Positions 1-7,328 of a stretch of 8,131 nt of DNA are shown piece by piece. The number at the start of each line of letters is the position of its first letter. Within the stretch, counting starts at the first letter, position 1. A model generated the notes under the pieces. That model saw nothing but the letters and a program-made list of their open reading frames with translations. It searched no databases and was not told the DNA's origin. The stretch is from an uncultured Collinsella sp. (GTDB lineage: Bacteria > Actinomycetota > Coriobacteriia > Coriobacteriales > Coriobacteriaceae), in the NCBI GenBank assembly GCA_900553415.1, contig USDH01000058.1:1-8131 (forward strand), written 5' to 3'. Both the position numbers and the translations under genes were made by a program.

Positions 1-658
1 CCTCCTCGCCCACCAGGCTCATGAATTTGGCGAAAGTTGCCTCGATCTCCTCGATACCCGAGTAGTGATCGAGGTGGTCGGCCTCGACGTTGGTCACAAT
101 GACTACGTTGGGGTTCAGGAACAGGAAGGAGCTGTCGGACTCGTCAGCCTCGGCGACAAAGTAGTCGCCCGAGCCGTTCTTGCCGTTCGTGTCATAGCCC
201 TCGACGATGCCACCGATCAGGAAGCTCGGATCCAGACCCATGCGGTCGAGCATGGTGGCGCACATCGAAGACGTGGTGGTCTTGCCATGCGTGCCGGCAA
301 CAGCGACGGTGGTGTAGCCGTGGCCCAAAGCAGAGAGCATCTTGGCACGGGGCCACACGGGAATACCAAGCTCGCGAGCGCGCACGAGTTCAGGGTTGGA
401 CTCCGGAATAGCGGTAGAGACAACAACCACGTCGGGCTTGACCTCGTCGATCGTGGCTGCCTCATGGCCCACATGCACCTTCACACCAGCGCGGGTAAGC
501 TGGCGGATATAACGTGACGTCTTAAGGTCGGAGCCGGTAACGGCATAACCGCGCTCGTGCAGAACGAGGGCGATGCCGCTCATGCCGGCGCCGCCGATAC
601 CGATAAAGTGGGCGCTCTTAAACTCGGGCGCGGAGGTTGCAGTCTGGGAATCAGCCAT
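1..658 (-). CDS. murC: UDP-N-acetylmuramate--L-alanine ligase MurC (partial, N-terminal 219 residues)
   Basis: MurC is a cytoplasmic ATP-dependent ligase that adds L-alanine to UDP-MurNAc, the first step of stem peptide synthesis. The frame is open from an ATG at 658 to the window edge. It shows the N-terminal Rossmann glycine motif GIGGAGMSG (residues 20-28), the Mur ligase P-loop GTHGKTTT (122-129) with the histidine typical of MurC, and the central-domain motifs EADESD (170-175) and TNVEADHLDHY (189-199). Known MurC proteins are about 450-490 residues, so a little under half is present; the rest of the central domain and the C-terminal domain lie beyond base 1. A Shine-Dalgarno AAGGAG at 670-675 sits 11 bases before the ATG and supports this start. 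The gene follows murG after a 97-base gap, the longest break downstream of murF, but has the same orientation and probably belongs to the same transcript. The identification is firm because MurC-specific motifs separate it from MurD, MurE and MurF. Confidence 0.97.
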   Translation of the reverse strand, partial: MADSQTATSAPEFKSAHFIGIGGAGMSGIALVLHERGYAVTGSDLKTSRYIRQLTRAGVKVHVGHEAATIDEVKPDVVVVSTAIPESNPELVRARELGIPVWPRAKMLSALGHGYTTVAVAGTHGKTTTSSMCATMLDRMGLDPSFLIGGIVEGYDTNGKNGSGDYFVAEADESDSSFLFLNPNVVIVTNVEADHLDHYSGIEEIEATFAKFMSLVGEE

Positions 659-755
659 GTGCTCGTGTACTCCTTGCGTAAACACTGCCTGTAACCCGTT
701 AACTGTACCGCACCTACCGCATCAGCGCGAGGGCGACCGACGATATCCCGTCTAA
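659..755 (-). other. murG-murC intergenic gap, no clear element
   Basis: These 97 bases separate the murG stop from the murC start. Apart from the AAGGAG ribosome binding site of murC at 670-675, I see no stable hairpin followed by a T run and no good -35/-10 pair. The best -10-like hexamer (TACAGT) has no matching -35. Read-through from murG into murC is the simplest reading. Confidence 0.5.
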
Positions 756-1871
756 CTAACGCAAACCCTCTACCGCATCGGCCAGAAGAGCGGCGGCCCT
801 ATCCTGAGCCAGACCGCGCGCCGCCTGACGCATGACGTCGCGCTCTGCCGCGTCATCGACCAGGTGCAGCAGCTCATCGGCAAAGGCAGAACCGTCGATA
901 TCGGCATCGGCACAGAGCACGCCGGCCCCGGCGTCGACCAGATAACGGGCATTGGTGGTTTGGTGGTCGGCCGTCGCATGCGGATACGGCACGAGTATCG
1001 AGGGCACGGCGAGCGCAGCGATCTCGGCCACGCTCGATGCACCCGAACGCGAGAGCACCAAATCGGCAGCAGCCAGCATATCGCCCATGTTGTCGATGTA
1101 AGGCTGGACGCGGTAACGCTTCGCCTCCTCGGGCGTCAGCGCCAAAGCGCGCTCGGTCTCCTCAAAGCCGTCGGCACCCGTCGAATGCAACACATAGAGG
1201 TTCTTGCGCGAAAGCAGCTCGTTTTTGAGCGAAGTCACGCGCTCGTTGAGGTGCTGGGCGCCAAGTGAACCGCCAAAGACGAGCAGCAGCGTAGCGTCCT
1301 CGGGAACGCCAAGTGCCTTGCGGCCACGAGCGCGATCGCCCTCGATCACCGAGCGACGTACGGGGTTGCCGGTCATGAGCACGTGGTCAGGGTCACCTTC
1401 GCGCTCAAAGACCGAGCGCGCTGCCGGCACCGAGATGCACACGCGAGCGGCGTGGGAGTTCATCATCTTGTTGGCCAGGCCCGGAACAGAGTTCTGCTCA
1501 TGTAGCAGATACGGAACGCCTGCGCCCTTGCACCACCCCAGCAGCGGAACCTCGACATAGGCACCAAAACCGATGGCGGCATCGGGCTTGCCGACCTTTG
1601 AGAAATGACTGGTGAGCGCACGCTTGGCCTTGTTGACACGCCACAGGGAGGTCAGCGCCGTCCAAGGACGGGAGCGGTCGAAGCCCGTGACCGTAATGGG
1701 CACAAAATCAAACCCAGCCTCGGGGACCAGACGACCCTCGAGCTTGCGTGACTGGCCCACGAACACAACGTGGTGGCCACGATCACGCAGCTCTTCGGCC
1801 AAGGCGAGCGCGGGGTTGATGTGTCCCGCCGTGCCGCCGGCTGCAATAGCAACGGTCATCTTATCGGTCAT
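756..1871 (-). CDS. murG: UDP-N-acetylglucosamine--N-acetylmuramyl-(pentapeptide) pyrophosphoryl-undecaprenol N-acetylglucosamine transferase MurG
   Basis: MurG transfers GlcNAc from UDP-GlcNAc to lipid I on the inner face of the membrane, giving lipid II. The 371-residue product is of usual family length and has the GT-B glycosyltransferase layout. The N-terminal glycine loop GGTAGHINPALALA (residues 12-25) is followed by GFGAYVEVP (101-109), HEQN (124-127), the inter-domain GGSLGAQHLN (200-209), and the C-terminal UDP-GlcNAc site with SRSGASSVAEIAA (274-286, E283 expected to contact the sugar nucleotide) and HATADHQTTNA (298-308). Three in-frame starts exist: GTG at 1889, ATG at 1871 and ATG at 1859. 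I chose ATG 1871 because GAAGGGA (1877-1883) lies 5 bases upstream. The gene then overlaps the 3' end of ftsW by 11 bases, which suggests translational coupling. It lies between ftsW and murC, the usual dcw position. Confidence 0.97.
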   Translation of the reverse strand: MTDKMTVAIAAGGTAGHINPALALAEELRDRGHHVVFVGQSRKLEGRLVPEAGFDFVPITVTGFDRSRPWTALTSLWRVNKAKRALTSHFSKVGKPDAAIGFGAYVEVPLLGWCKGAGVPYLLHEQNSVPGLANKMMNSHAARVCISVPAARSVFEREGDPDHVLMTGNPVRRSVIEGDRARGRKALGVPEDATLLLVFGGSLGAQHLNERVTSLKNELLSRKNLYVLHSTGADGFEETERALALTPEEAKRYRVQPYIDNMGDMLAAADLVLSRSGASSVAEIAALAVPSILVPYPHATADHQTTNARYLVDAGAGVLCADADIDGSAFADELLHLVDDAAERDVMRQAARGLAQDRAAALLADAVEGLR

Positions 1872-3381
1872 GGTAGTCCCTTCGTACACGCGGTCCCTGG
1901 TCGTCGGTGCGTAGACGCGCCGACGGGTCCGAGTTCAAATCGATTCGATTATATCCGCCGCCCGCGCTGCGAGGGCTGGGGCGCTGAGGACGACCTTGCG
2001 GAGCCGTCCGCGGACGTGGACGAGCTGCCGGCTCGGATGTAGAACCATCCAGAACGGTAAAGCCGCTACGCGAAGGTCGTTCACCGCGCACATGGGCTAC
2101 GCCGGCGGTACTCTCATCCATAACGGCAAAGCTCTCGCGGCGACGGTCGTACTCATCGCGACGGGCGCTCTCGTACGAAACGCGCAGGATCAGACCGGCA
2201 AGCATAAGCGACACAATAATCGATGAACCGCCGTAGCTAATAAACGGCAACGGTTTGCCCGTCATGGGAAACACGTTGAGGATGCCCAGCGCGTTAATCA
2301 AAAACTGCACCGCGAGAATGACCGCGGAGCCAGACGCCATAAGCGCGCCCCGACGATCGGTCGCCTGCTCGGCAATGCGAAACGCCGAGTAGATCAGCAT
2401 CGCAAACACCAAGAAGAACAGCACGGTTCCGACAAAGCCGACTTCCTCGCCAATGATGGCCAGGATGTAGTCATTGTGCGCCTCGGGCAGATACGAGTAC
2501 TTCATGGTTGAGTTGCCGATGCCACGGCCGAACAGACCGCCCGAGGCAAAGGCCATGATGGCAAGCGTGGCCTGATAGCCGTCACCATACTCGTCAGCCC
2601 AAGGGTTCAAGGCAACCTGAATACGCACCATACGGTACGGCTCTGCGACAAGTGCAATCACGATCACGAGAATGCCGAAGATTAGCACGCCGATGATAAA
2701 TCTGGGGTCGAGACCCGCAAACAACGCCATGCACATGAGGGTCAACAGGATGATCAGGACAGTACCGAAATCGGGCTGGATAAAGATCAGAAAGAGCGAA
2801 ATACCCAGGTAGATGCCCATCTTGCGAAGGAATTCGTTGATGTTGCCACCGGGCGAAAAGAAGCGATCAAGCATGATGGCCGAATACGCAATGGCAAATG
2901 GCTTTAAAAACTCGGAAGGCTGGAACTGAATACCGGCGATGTTGAGCCAGCGCGTGGCGCCACGGCTGCCGCTGCCCACCAAGAACACCAGAAACAGTAG
3001 CCCTATCATGCCGATAAGGAAGATCCTAAGCACATCCTCCCCAAACCAGCTGTCCGGCAAAACGCGCACGATGGCAATCAGCGCCAGAACACCAACCACG
3101 GCAAACGCGGCCTGTCGACCCAGGAAAAACGTCGCCGAGCCATTCTCGTGCAGCGCCTCGACCGAAGACGCCGAGTACACCATCAGCAGACCAAAGCACA
3201 CCAAAGTAAACAGGCAGGCCATAAATATCAGACGGGGGCGCATGATGCGGGCGGGAACGCCGGCAATATAGCGTTCGCTAAACGACTGCCTGCCACGACC
3301 GGAACGCGGTGTGCTGCGCCGCGAGGAAGCACGGTCCGAGTCGGGCCTCCTCATACCTTGTCGGGGGCTCTCCTCTCTCAC
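1861..3381 (-). CDS. ftsW: Septal peptidoglycan glycosyltransferase FtsW (SEDS family)
   Basis: FtsW is the SEDS-family polymerase that joins lipid II into glycan strands at the division septum, working with a class B PBP such as the one at 7381-8131. From the GTG at 3381 the protein has 506 residues. A cytoplasmic Ser/Arg/Pro-rich segment (about 1-48) leads into a membrane core of about ten helices (about 49-402), then a basic, Pro/Arg-rich tail of about 100 residues. SEDS signatures are present: QPSEFLKP (154-161), NPWADEYGDGYQ (259-270), PEAHNDYILA (299-308, where D304 matches the catalytic Asp of the family) and FPMTGKPLPFISYGGSS (371-387). FtsW rather than RodA is chosen from the dcw position and the long tail. 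The start is uncertain: GTG 3381 has AGGGG (3388-3392) 6 bases upstream; TTG 3387 touches that site; ATG 3354 has only a distant GGAG and would shorten the protein by 9 residues. The gap to the murD stop is 9 bases, and the 3' end overlaps murG. The tail carries a repeated motif described in the findings. Confidence 0.95.
   Translation of the reverse strand: MREESPRQGMRRPDSDRASSRRSTPRSGRGRQSFSERYIAGVPARIMRPRLIFMACLFTLVCFGLLMVYSASSVEALHENGSATFFLGRQAAFAVVGVLALIAIVRVLPDSWFGEDVLRIFLIGMIGLLFLVFLVGSGSRGATRWLNIAGIQFQPSEFLKPFAIAYSAIMLDRFFSPGGNINEFLRKMGIYLGISLFLIFIQPDFGTVLIILLTLMCMALFAGLDPRFIIGVLIFGILVIVIALVAEPYRMVRIQVALNPWADEYGDGYQATLAIMAFASGGLFGRGIGNSTMKYSYLPEAHNDYILAIIGEEVGFVGTVLFFLVFAMLIYSAFRIAEQATDRRGALMASGSAVILAVQFLINALGILNVFPMTGKPLPFISYGGSSIIVSLMLAGLILRVSYESARRDEYDRRRESFAVMDESTAGVAHVRGERPSRSGFTVLDGSTSEPAARPRPRTAPQGRPQRPSPRSAGGGYNRIDLNSDPSARLRTDDQGPRVRRDYHDR
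1877..1883 (-). promoter_or_regulatory. Ribosome binding site that decides the murG start
   Basis: GAAGGGA lies inside the last codons of ftsW, 5 bases before the ATG at 1871. This spacing favours that ATG over the upstream GTG at 1889, which has no comparable site, and over the ATG at 1859. Confidence 0.6.
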
Positions 3382-3387
3382 CGGCAA

Positions 3388-3392
3388 CCCCT
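3388..3392 (-). promoter_or_regulatory. Ribosome binding site supporting the ftsW GTG start
   Basis: AGGGG overlaps the murD stop codon and stands 6 bases before GTG 3381. It is the best-spaced site among the three candidate ftsW starts, though it is only a partial match to the consensus. Confidence 0.4.
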
Positions 3393-4797
3393 ATTCCATT
3401 TGCGATTTCGCTGCAGCGGCAAGCTGAGCCACGTAGTCCTTAAACACGCGGCCGCGCTCCTCATAGCCCGAGAACTCATCGAACGAAGAGCAGGCAGGAG
3501 AAAGTAAGATCACGTCGCCACGGCTCGACAGCGAACGGGCAACGTCCACGGCATCGCGTAGGTCATCCGCCTGGGCGATATCCACATCGCCATCGACATC
3601 GGCCTCGTCCATAGCGGCGGTGAAGCGCTCGCGCGCATCGCCAAAGCAGACGACCGAGCGCACGTTATCCATAACAACGCGCGCGAAGTCCGTGAGCGGC
3701 GTGCCCTTATCGTGGCCGCCGAGCAGCAAGATCACGTCGTCATCGGGAAATGCCGTCAGCGCCTTCTCGACCGCGTCGGTGTTGGTCGCCTTGGAATCGT
3801 TGACGTAGCGCACACCGTCAATCTCGCCGCACGGCTCCACGCGATGCTCGAGCGGCTGGAACGAGGCCAGACCGCGGCGGACACCATCGACATCGGCACC
3901 GACGGCCAGAGCAGCCGTGGCGGCACATAAGGCATTGATGACATTGTGATGGCCCGAGATCTTGAGCTCGGACGTGGCGACAAGCTGGGTCTCGACGCCC
4001 TTCAGGCGCACGACCATTTTGCCGTCGCGCACAAAGGCGGCGTCTGCACCCTCGGGCTCGTCAAAAGCGACCTTGCAGATGCGGCGACCCGGCGTATAGA
4101 TGTACTCATCGAACTCGTGAATGCCAGCGTCTTCGACGTCGACAACCACCAGATCGTCATCGCCCATATTGTCAAACAGCTTGATCTTGGCAAGCGCATA
4201 GTTCTTATGGCTCTTATGCCAGCCCAAGTGGTCGGGAGTGATGTTGAGCAGCACTGCCACGCGAGGGTGGAGCTCGGTGGTCGTAGCAATCTGATAGCTC
4301 GAGAGCTCAGCCACAAACCACTCGTTGTGGGCTCGGCCGTCAATCTCGTTGACCGGCGGCTCGCCGATGTTGCCGACAGCTACGCTGGCCTCGCCGGCAG
4401 CCTTGAGCAGATAATCAGTCAGCGACGTGGTGGTCGTCTTACCGTTGGTGCCCGTGATGGCAATCCAGTTATCGGGCGACAGGCGATAGGCAAACTCTGG
4501 CTCACCCATAATCTGAGCGGCATGTTCGCGCCCGGCCTTAAAGAAGCCCGAGAACTCCGAGATGCCCGGGCACGTCACGCATACGTCATAGGCGCCCTCG
4601 ACCTGTTCGGTCCCATAGACAAACGACGCACCAGCAGCCTCGAGCGCACGCGTGGCGTCATTGGGCTCAGAGGTGCCGCCGCCATACACGGTAACGGCGC
4701 TTACGCGCTCGGGATGTGCCAGCGCCCAGCGGGCGACATCGAGACCGGATTTGCCCTGACCCAAAACGAGCAGGCTAAAGACATCAGCAAGAGGCAT
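3391..4797 (-). CDS. murD: UDP-N-acetylmuramoyl-L-alanine--D-glutamate ligase MurD
   Basis: MurD is a cytoplasmic ATP-dependent ligase that adds D-glutamate to UDP-MurNAc-L-Ala, the second step of stem peptide assembly. The 468-residue product is of normal length. Visible motifs are the N-terminal nucleotide-fold loop VLGQGKSGLDVA (residues 11-22), the P-loop GTNGKTTT (116-123), AELSSYQ (163-169), NITPDHLGWH (185-194), LEHRVE (316-321), NDSKATNTDA (333-342), LGGHDKG (359-365) and SPACSSFDEF (433-442). SPACSSFDEF and the combination of SSYQ with NITPDHL are typical of MurD and separate it from MurC, MurE and MurF. The ATG at 4797 follows the mraY stop by 9 bases; only a weak GGGATAG precedes it, partly within the mraY stop, so translation is probably coupled to mraY. 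No frameshift or missing catalytic residue is seen. Confidence 0.98.
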   Translation of the reverse strand: MPLADVFSLLVLGQGKSGLDVARWALAHPERVSAVTVYGGGTSEPNDATRALEAAGASFVYGTEQVEGAYDVCVTCPGISEFSGFFKAGREHAAQIMGEPEFAYRLSPDNWIAITGTNGKTTTTSLTDYLLKAAGEASVAVGNIGEPPVNEIDGRAHNEWFVAELSSYQIATTTELHPRVAVLLNITPDHLGWHKSHKNYALAKIKLFDNMGDDDLVVVDVEDAGIHEFDEYIYTPGRRICKVAFDEPEGADAAFVRDGKMVVRLKGVETQLVATSELKISGHHNVINALCAATAALAVGADVDGVRRGLASFQPLEHRVEPCGEIDGVRYVNDSKATNTDAVEKALTAFPDDDVILLLGGHDKGTPLTDFARVVMDNVRSVVCFGDARERFTAAMDEADVDGDVDIAQADDLRDAVDVARSLSSRGDVILLSPACSSFDEFSGYEERGRVFKDYVAQLAAAAKSQME

Positions 4798-4806
4798 GAA
4801 AGACCA

Positions 4807-5826
4807 CTATCCCAACTGGAAGAACAGAGCAAGGCCAACGGCACCAAAGGCCGCAGCGATAATCCAAAAACGGATGACGACCTTGGTCTCGGCCCAGCCC
4901 TTCTTTTCGAAATGATGATGGATGGGCGCCATAAGGAAGACGCGCTTGTGCGTAAAATGGAAGTAGACAACCTGAATCATGACCGACAGGGTCTCAACGA
5001 TAAACAGGCCGCCGATGATGAGGGAGACGACCTCGGTGTTGGTCATGATGGACGTGCAGGCAAACGCGGCGCCCAGAGCAAGCGAGCCGGTATCGCCCAT
5101 AAAGATGCTCGCCGGATAGCAGTTGAACCACAGAAAGCCCAAGCAGGCACCGGCACACGCGGTACAGAAGATGGACAGGTTCACGTCTCCGTGCAAAAAC
5201 GCCATGGCAGCCATGGCGAGCATGGCGATCATGGAGGTGCCGCCAGCAAGACCGTCAAGGCCATCGGTCAGGTTCACGGCATTAGAAAGACCGGCAATCA
5301 TCAGCCAGCAAAAGACAATATAGAGCCACGGGAACGAATAGCCGCAGATGGTGGTCGAAAGCACGCCAAGGTCGATCGTCAACCCACCGGGAAAACGAAT
5401 CTCGGGGGCGACGCCGCACCAGTTGACGGCAAGTACCGTAAAGGTGACACAGATAATGGTTAGGCCGATCATCTTGGCATGAGGCGTCAGACCGAGCGAG
5501 CGCCCATGCGTAACGGAGGTCAGGTCGTCGATCAGACCCAGCACGCCGGTCGCCAGCGTGGCGAGCAGCACGAGCACGAGCTCGGTGGTGAGCTTGCCCA
5601 TCAGCAGGCAGGTCAGCGAGATCGCGATGAGGATGACAACGCCACCCATGGTGGGCGTTCCCTGCTTAACCAAATGACGCTTGGGGCCGTCGGCACGAAC
5701 CTGCTGGCCGATACCCTCGACCTTGAGCAGCTTGATCCACCACGGCATGAGCAGCAGCGCAATGGCGGCGGCGATGCCAAGCCCCAAAAAAGCCTGATAC
5801 GTTGGATACGAGGGATTGCCGAACAT
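4807..5826 (-). CDS. mraY: Phospho-N-acetylmuramoyl-pentapeptide-transferase MraY
   Basis: MraY is an integral membrane enzyme that transfers phospho-MurNAc-pentapeptide from UDP to undecaprenyl phosphate, making lipid I. The 339-residue product fits the family (about 320-360) and is strongly hydrophobic, with about ten predicted membrane segments. Signature motifs are GTPTMGG (residues 56-62), the acidic pair in GLIDD (97-101), NAVNLTDGLDGLAGG (182-196), FMGDTGSLALG (242-252) and the cytoplasmic PIHHHFEKKGW (301-311). The HHH loop is specific to MraY and rules out the related WecA and TagO transferases. The ATG at 5826 begins 3 bases after the murF stop. A GAAGG inside the last murF codons is about 13 bases upstream, so initiation probably depends on coupling with murF. 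A run of ATGGC-like repeats near 5195-5235 encodes a Met/Ala-rich membrane helix and is not unusual. Confidence 0.98.
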   Translation of the reverse strand: MFGNPSYPTYQAFLGLGIAAAIALLLMPWWIKLLKVEGIGQQVRADGPKRHLVKQGTPTMGGVVILIAISLTCLLMGKLTTELVLVLLATLATGVLGLIDDLTSVTHGRSLGLTPHAKMIGLTIICVTFTVLAVNWCGVAPEIRFPGGLTIDLGVLSTTICGYSFPWLYIVFCWLMIAGLSNAVNLTDGLDGLAGGTSMIAMLAMAAMAFLHGDVNLSIFCTACAGACLGFLWFNCYPASIFMGDTGSLALGAAFACTSIMTNTEVVSLIIGGLFIVETLSVMIQVVYFHFTHKRVFLMAPIHHHFEKKGWAETKVVIRFWIIAAAFGAVGLALFFQLG

Positions 5827-5829
5827 GGG

Positions 5830-7253
5830 CTAGCACACACCTTCCACAAAGCGGTCGAGCTCAACAAAGCGGGAACCCTTGACCAGTACAACATCATGTT
5901 TTTCAAGCGCGCCGCCCATGCGGTCGAGCACCTGCTGATAATCGGAGAACACCTGGATGCGGTCCTCGTCCATGCCCATCATGCGCGCGGCATCGGCCAT
6001 AAGCTGGGCCAGCTCACCACCCACGCACGCCAGCATGTCGAGCTTCTTGGCGGCGGCATAGGCGCCCACGAGCTCATGCATGCGAGGAGCCTCATCGCCC
6101 ATCTCGCCCATCTCGCCCAGGATCGCCATGCGAGACCCCGTGCACGAAGCGAGCACAGCAGATCGAGACCGGCTGCCATCGATTCGGCGCTGGCGTTATA
6201 GGAGTCATCGATGATGCGTGCACCGCTCTTGGCGCGCTTGATCTCCTGGCGGTGACCGGTGATTGTGAGGCCCCTAAAGGCAGCATCGATCTGCTCGGGC
6301 GTCACGCCCAGGCGATAGGCAACCGCGGCGGCCTTAACGGCATTTGGAACGGACTGCACGCCGGGGATAGCAAGCATGGTATCGATTGTCTCGCCCTGAC
6401 CAAAATCGAGCGTAAAGACCGGACGGCCCTCGTCATCAACACGAACTTCGCGGGCGCGGACCTCATCATCGTCCGAGACGCCGGCCAGCATCACATCGAT
6501 ACCAGCAGGCTGGGCGAACGTATCGCGAATGAACGGCGTAAAGTCGTCCTCACCGCCCAAAACCAGCAGCGGCAAGAAGTCGCCGGCGGCGCACATACCC
6601 TGGACAATCTCGGCCTTAGCGCGGGCGATGTTCTCGCGGCTGCCCAAAATGCCGATGTGAGAGGTGCCGATCTTGCTCACGATGGCAAGGTTGGGATTGG
6701 CGGACTGGGACAGGCGCTCGATCTCGTGGAAATGGTTCATGCCCATCTCGAGCACCAGGACCTCGGTACCGGCCGGGGCGGAAAGCACCGTGAGCGGCAT
6801 GCCGATCAGGTTATTGAAATTGCCCTTGGTGGCCCAGACACGATAGCGCTTGGCGAGTACAGCGGCGAGCACGTCCTTGGTCGTCGTCTTGCCGATGGAA
6901 CCGGTAATGCCAACGACCAGGCAGCCAAGCTCCAGGCGATACGCGTGCGCCAAACGCAGCAGAAACTCCTCGGGATCATCGGTCAGCAGGATGGCGCATC
7001 CCTTGTCCTGCGCCAGCGAGACCAACTCGGCATCGGGCTCACGCGTCATCACGACGGCGCCGGCACCCGACTGGACGGCACGGGAAGCAAAATCATTGCC
7101 GTCGACGTTTTCACCGGGAAAGGCGACGAAAATCGTCCCTTCCTCGACCTGGCGCGAGTCGATAACGCACCCGCGGCATACCCGATCGACTTCTCCCGTC
7201 ACGGTTCGGGCCCCTGTTGCGGCCGCGAGGTTGTTGACGGCGATCTCTATCAT
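5830..7253 (-). pseudogene. murF: UDP-N-acetylmuramoyl-tripeptide--D-alanyl-D-alanine ligase MurF, interrupted by a one-base frameshift
   Basis: MurF is the cytoplasmic ATP-dependent ligase that adds D-Ala-D-Ala to the UDP-MurNAc tripeptide, completing the pentapeptide precursor. From ATG 7253 (AGGGGAG at 7259-7265, 5 bases upstream) the frame shows IDSRQVEEGTIFVAF (residues 31-45), the P-loop GITGSIGKTTTK (115-126), KGNFNNLIGMPL (143-154), LEMGMNHFHEI (168-178), KIGTSHIGILGSRENIA (194-210), GHRQEI (333-338) and IDDSYNASAESM (348-359). After about residue 372 the family sequence moves to another frame, starting RMAILGEMGEMGDEA and running to the TAG at 5830. Left uncorrected, the first frame runs through unrelated sequence to a stop at 5979 (424 codons). 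One extra G in the GGGG run (6136-6139 on the plus strand) restores a 474-residue protein of normal length. MurF is normally essential, so a sequencing or assembly error is as likely as a true mutation; the gene may well be intact in the organism. It lies 3 bases before mraY. Confidence 0.93.
6136..6139 (-). other. Frameshift site in murF (GGGG run)
   Basis: On the coding strand the sequence reads GCACGGGGTCTCGCATGGCG. Upstream codons fit MurF in one frame, and downstream codons fit MurF in the frame reached by adding one base. The four-G run is the natural place for a lost base: five Gs would read Ala-Arg-Gly-Ser-Arg-Met-Ala across the junction, with family-like spacing. The exact base cannot be fixed beyond a few codons. 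Confidence 0.8.
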
Positions 7254-7258
7254 TGCAG

Positions 7259-7265
7259 CTCCCCT
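7259..7265 (-). promoter_or_regulatory. Strong ribosome binding site of murF
   Basis: AGGGGAG stands 5 bases before the murF ATG at 7253. It is one of the best Shine-Dalgarno matches in the window, fitting independent initiation after the 127-base spacer rather than coupling to the upstream gene. Confidence 0.6.
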
Positions 7266-7280
7266 GTAAACCTAATAATG

Positions 7281-7328
7281 CTATCGGCGTATTGTATCCC
7301 AGCGCCGCGCATGCGTGGTGCAGGGCAT
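7281..7328 (-). CDS. Possible 15-residue leader peptide upstream of murF
   Basis: A short frame in the ftsI-murF spacer reads MPCTTHARRWDTIRR and stops at TAG 7281-7283. The ATG at 7328 is preceded by GAGGGG (7336-7341) with a 7-base gap, a good initiation context. An in-frame ATG at 7343 would give 20 residues. The peptide is basic and resembles nothing I recognise. It could be a leader ORF affecting murF expression or chance, since a 15-codon frame is easily random. It overlaps the inverted repeat at 7298-7325. Confidence 0.2.
   Translation of the reverse strand: MPCTTHARRWDTIRR
7291..7296 (-). promoter_or_regulatory. Possible -10 hexamer of a murF promoter
   Basis: TACAAT matches the vegetative -10 consensus at five of six positions and lies 37 bases before the murF ATG. 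The region 16-19 bases upstream offers no good -35 (ACCACG at 17 bases). A second TACAAT occurs at 7370-7375, also without a -35. Both are weak candidates. Confidence 0.22.
7298..7325. repeat. Imperfect inverted repeat in the ftsI-murF spacer
   Basis: The plus strand has CCCAGCGCC (7298-7306), a 10-base centre containing the palindrome GCATGC, and GGTGCAGGG (7317-7325). Seven of nine arm positions pair in either transcript orientation, with one further G-U wobble only in the plus-strand RNA. It lies directly upstream of the -10-like TACAAT and could be an operator or an RNA hairpin. No T run follows, so it is not a Rho-independent terminator. Confidence 0.35.

Noticed and set aside
5195..5235. 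Tandem ATGGC-like repeats inside mraY
   Set aside because: They encode a Met/Ala-rich membrane helix in frame and need no other explanation.
3946..5463. A 505-codon open frame on the plus strand opposite murD and mraY
   Set aside because: It is antisense to two clearly conserved genes, has no recognisable domain, and reads like the low-complexity product of a GC-rich complementary frame. Long antisense frames are common opposite conserved GC-rich genes.
6094..6118. Tandem repeat of GGGCGAGAT in murF as an insertion
   Set aside because: The encoded GEMGEMGDEA aligns without extra length to the family's GDM-x-E-L-G segment, so the repeat is not an expansion.
6130..6145. Programmed -1 ribosomal frameshift in murF
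   Set aside because: The region has a GGGG run but no X-XXY-YYZ heptamer, and I see no convincing downstream stimulatory structure. Frameshifting is not known for MurF, so a sequence error or mutation is simpler.
5830..6156. A separate 108-residue gene from a GTG at 6156
   Set aside because: Its sequence is the C-terminal part of MurF in register with the upstream motifs, so it is the displaced end of murF rather than an independent gene.
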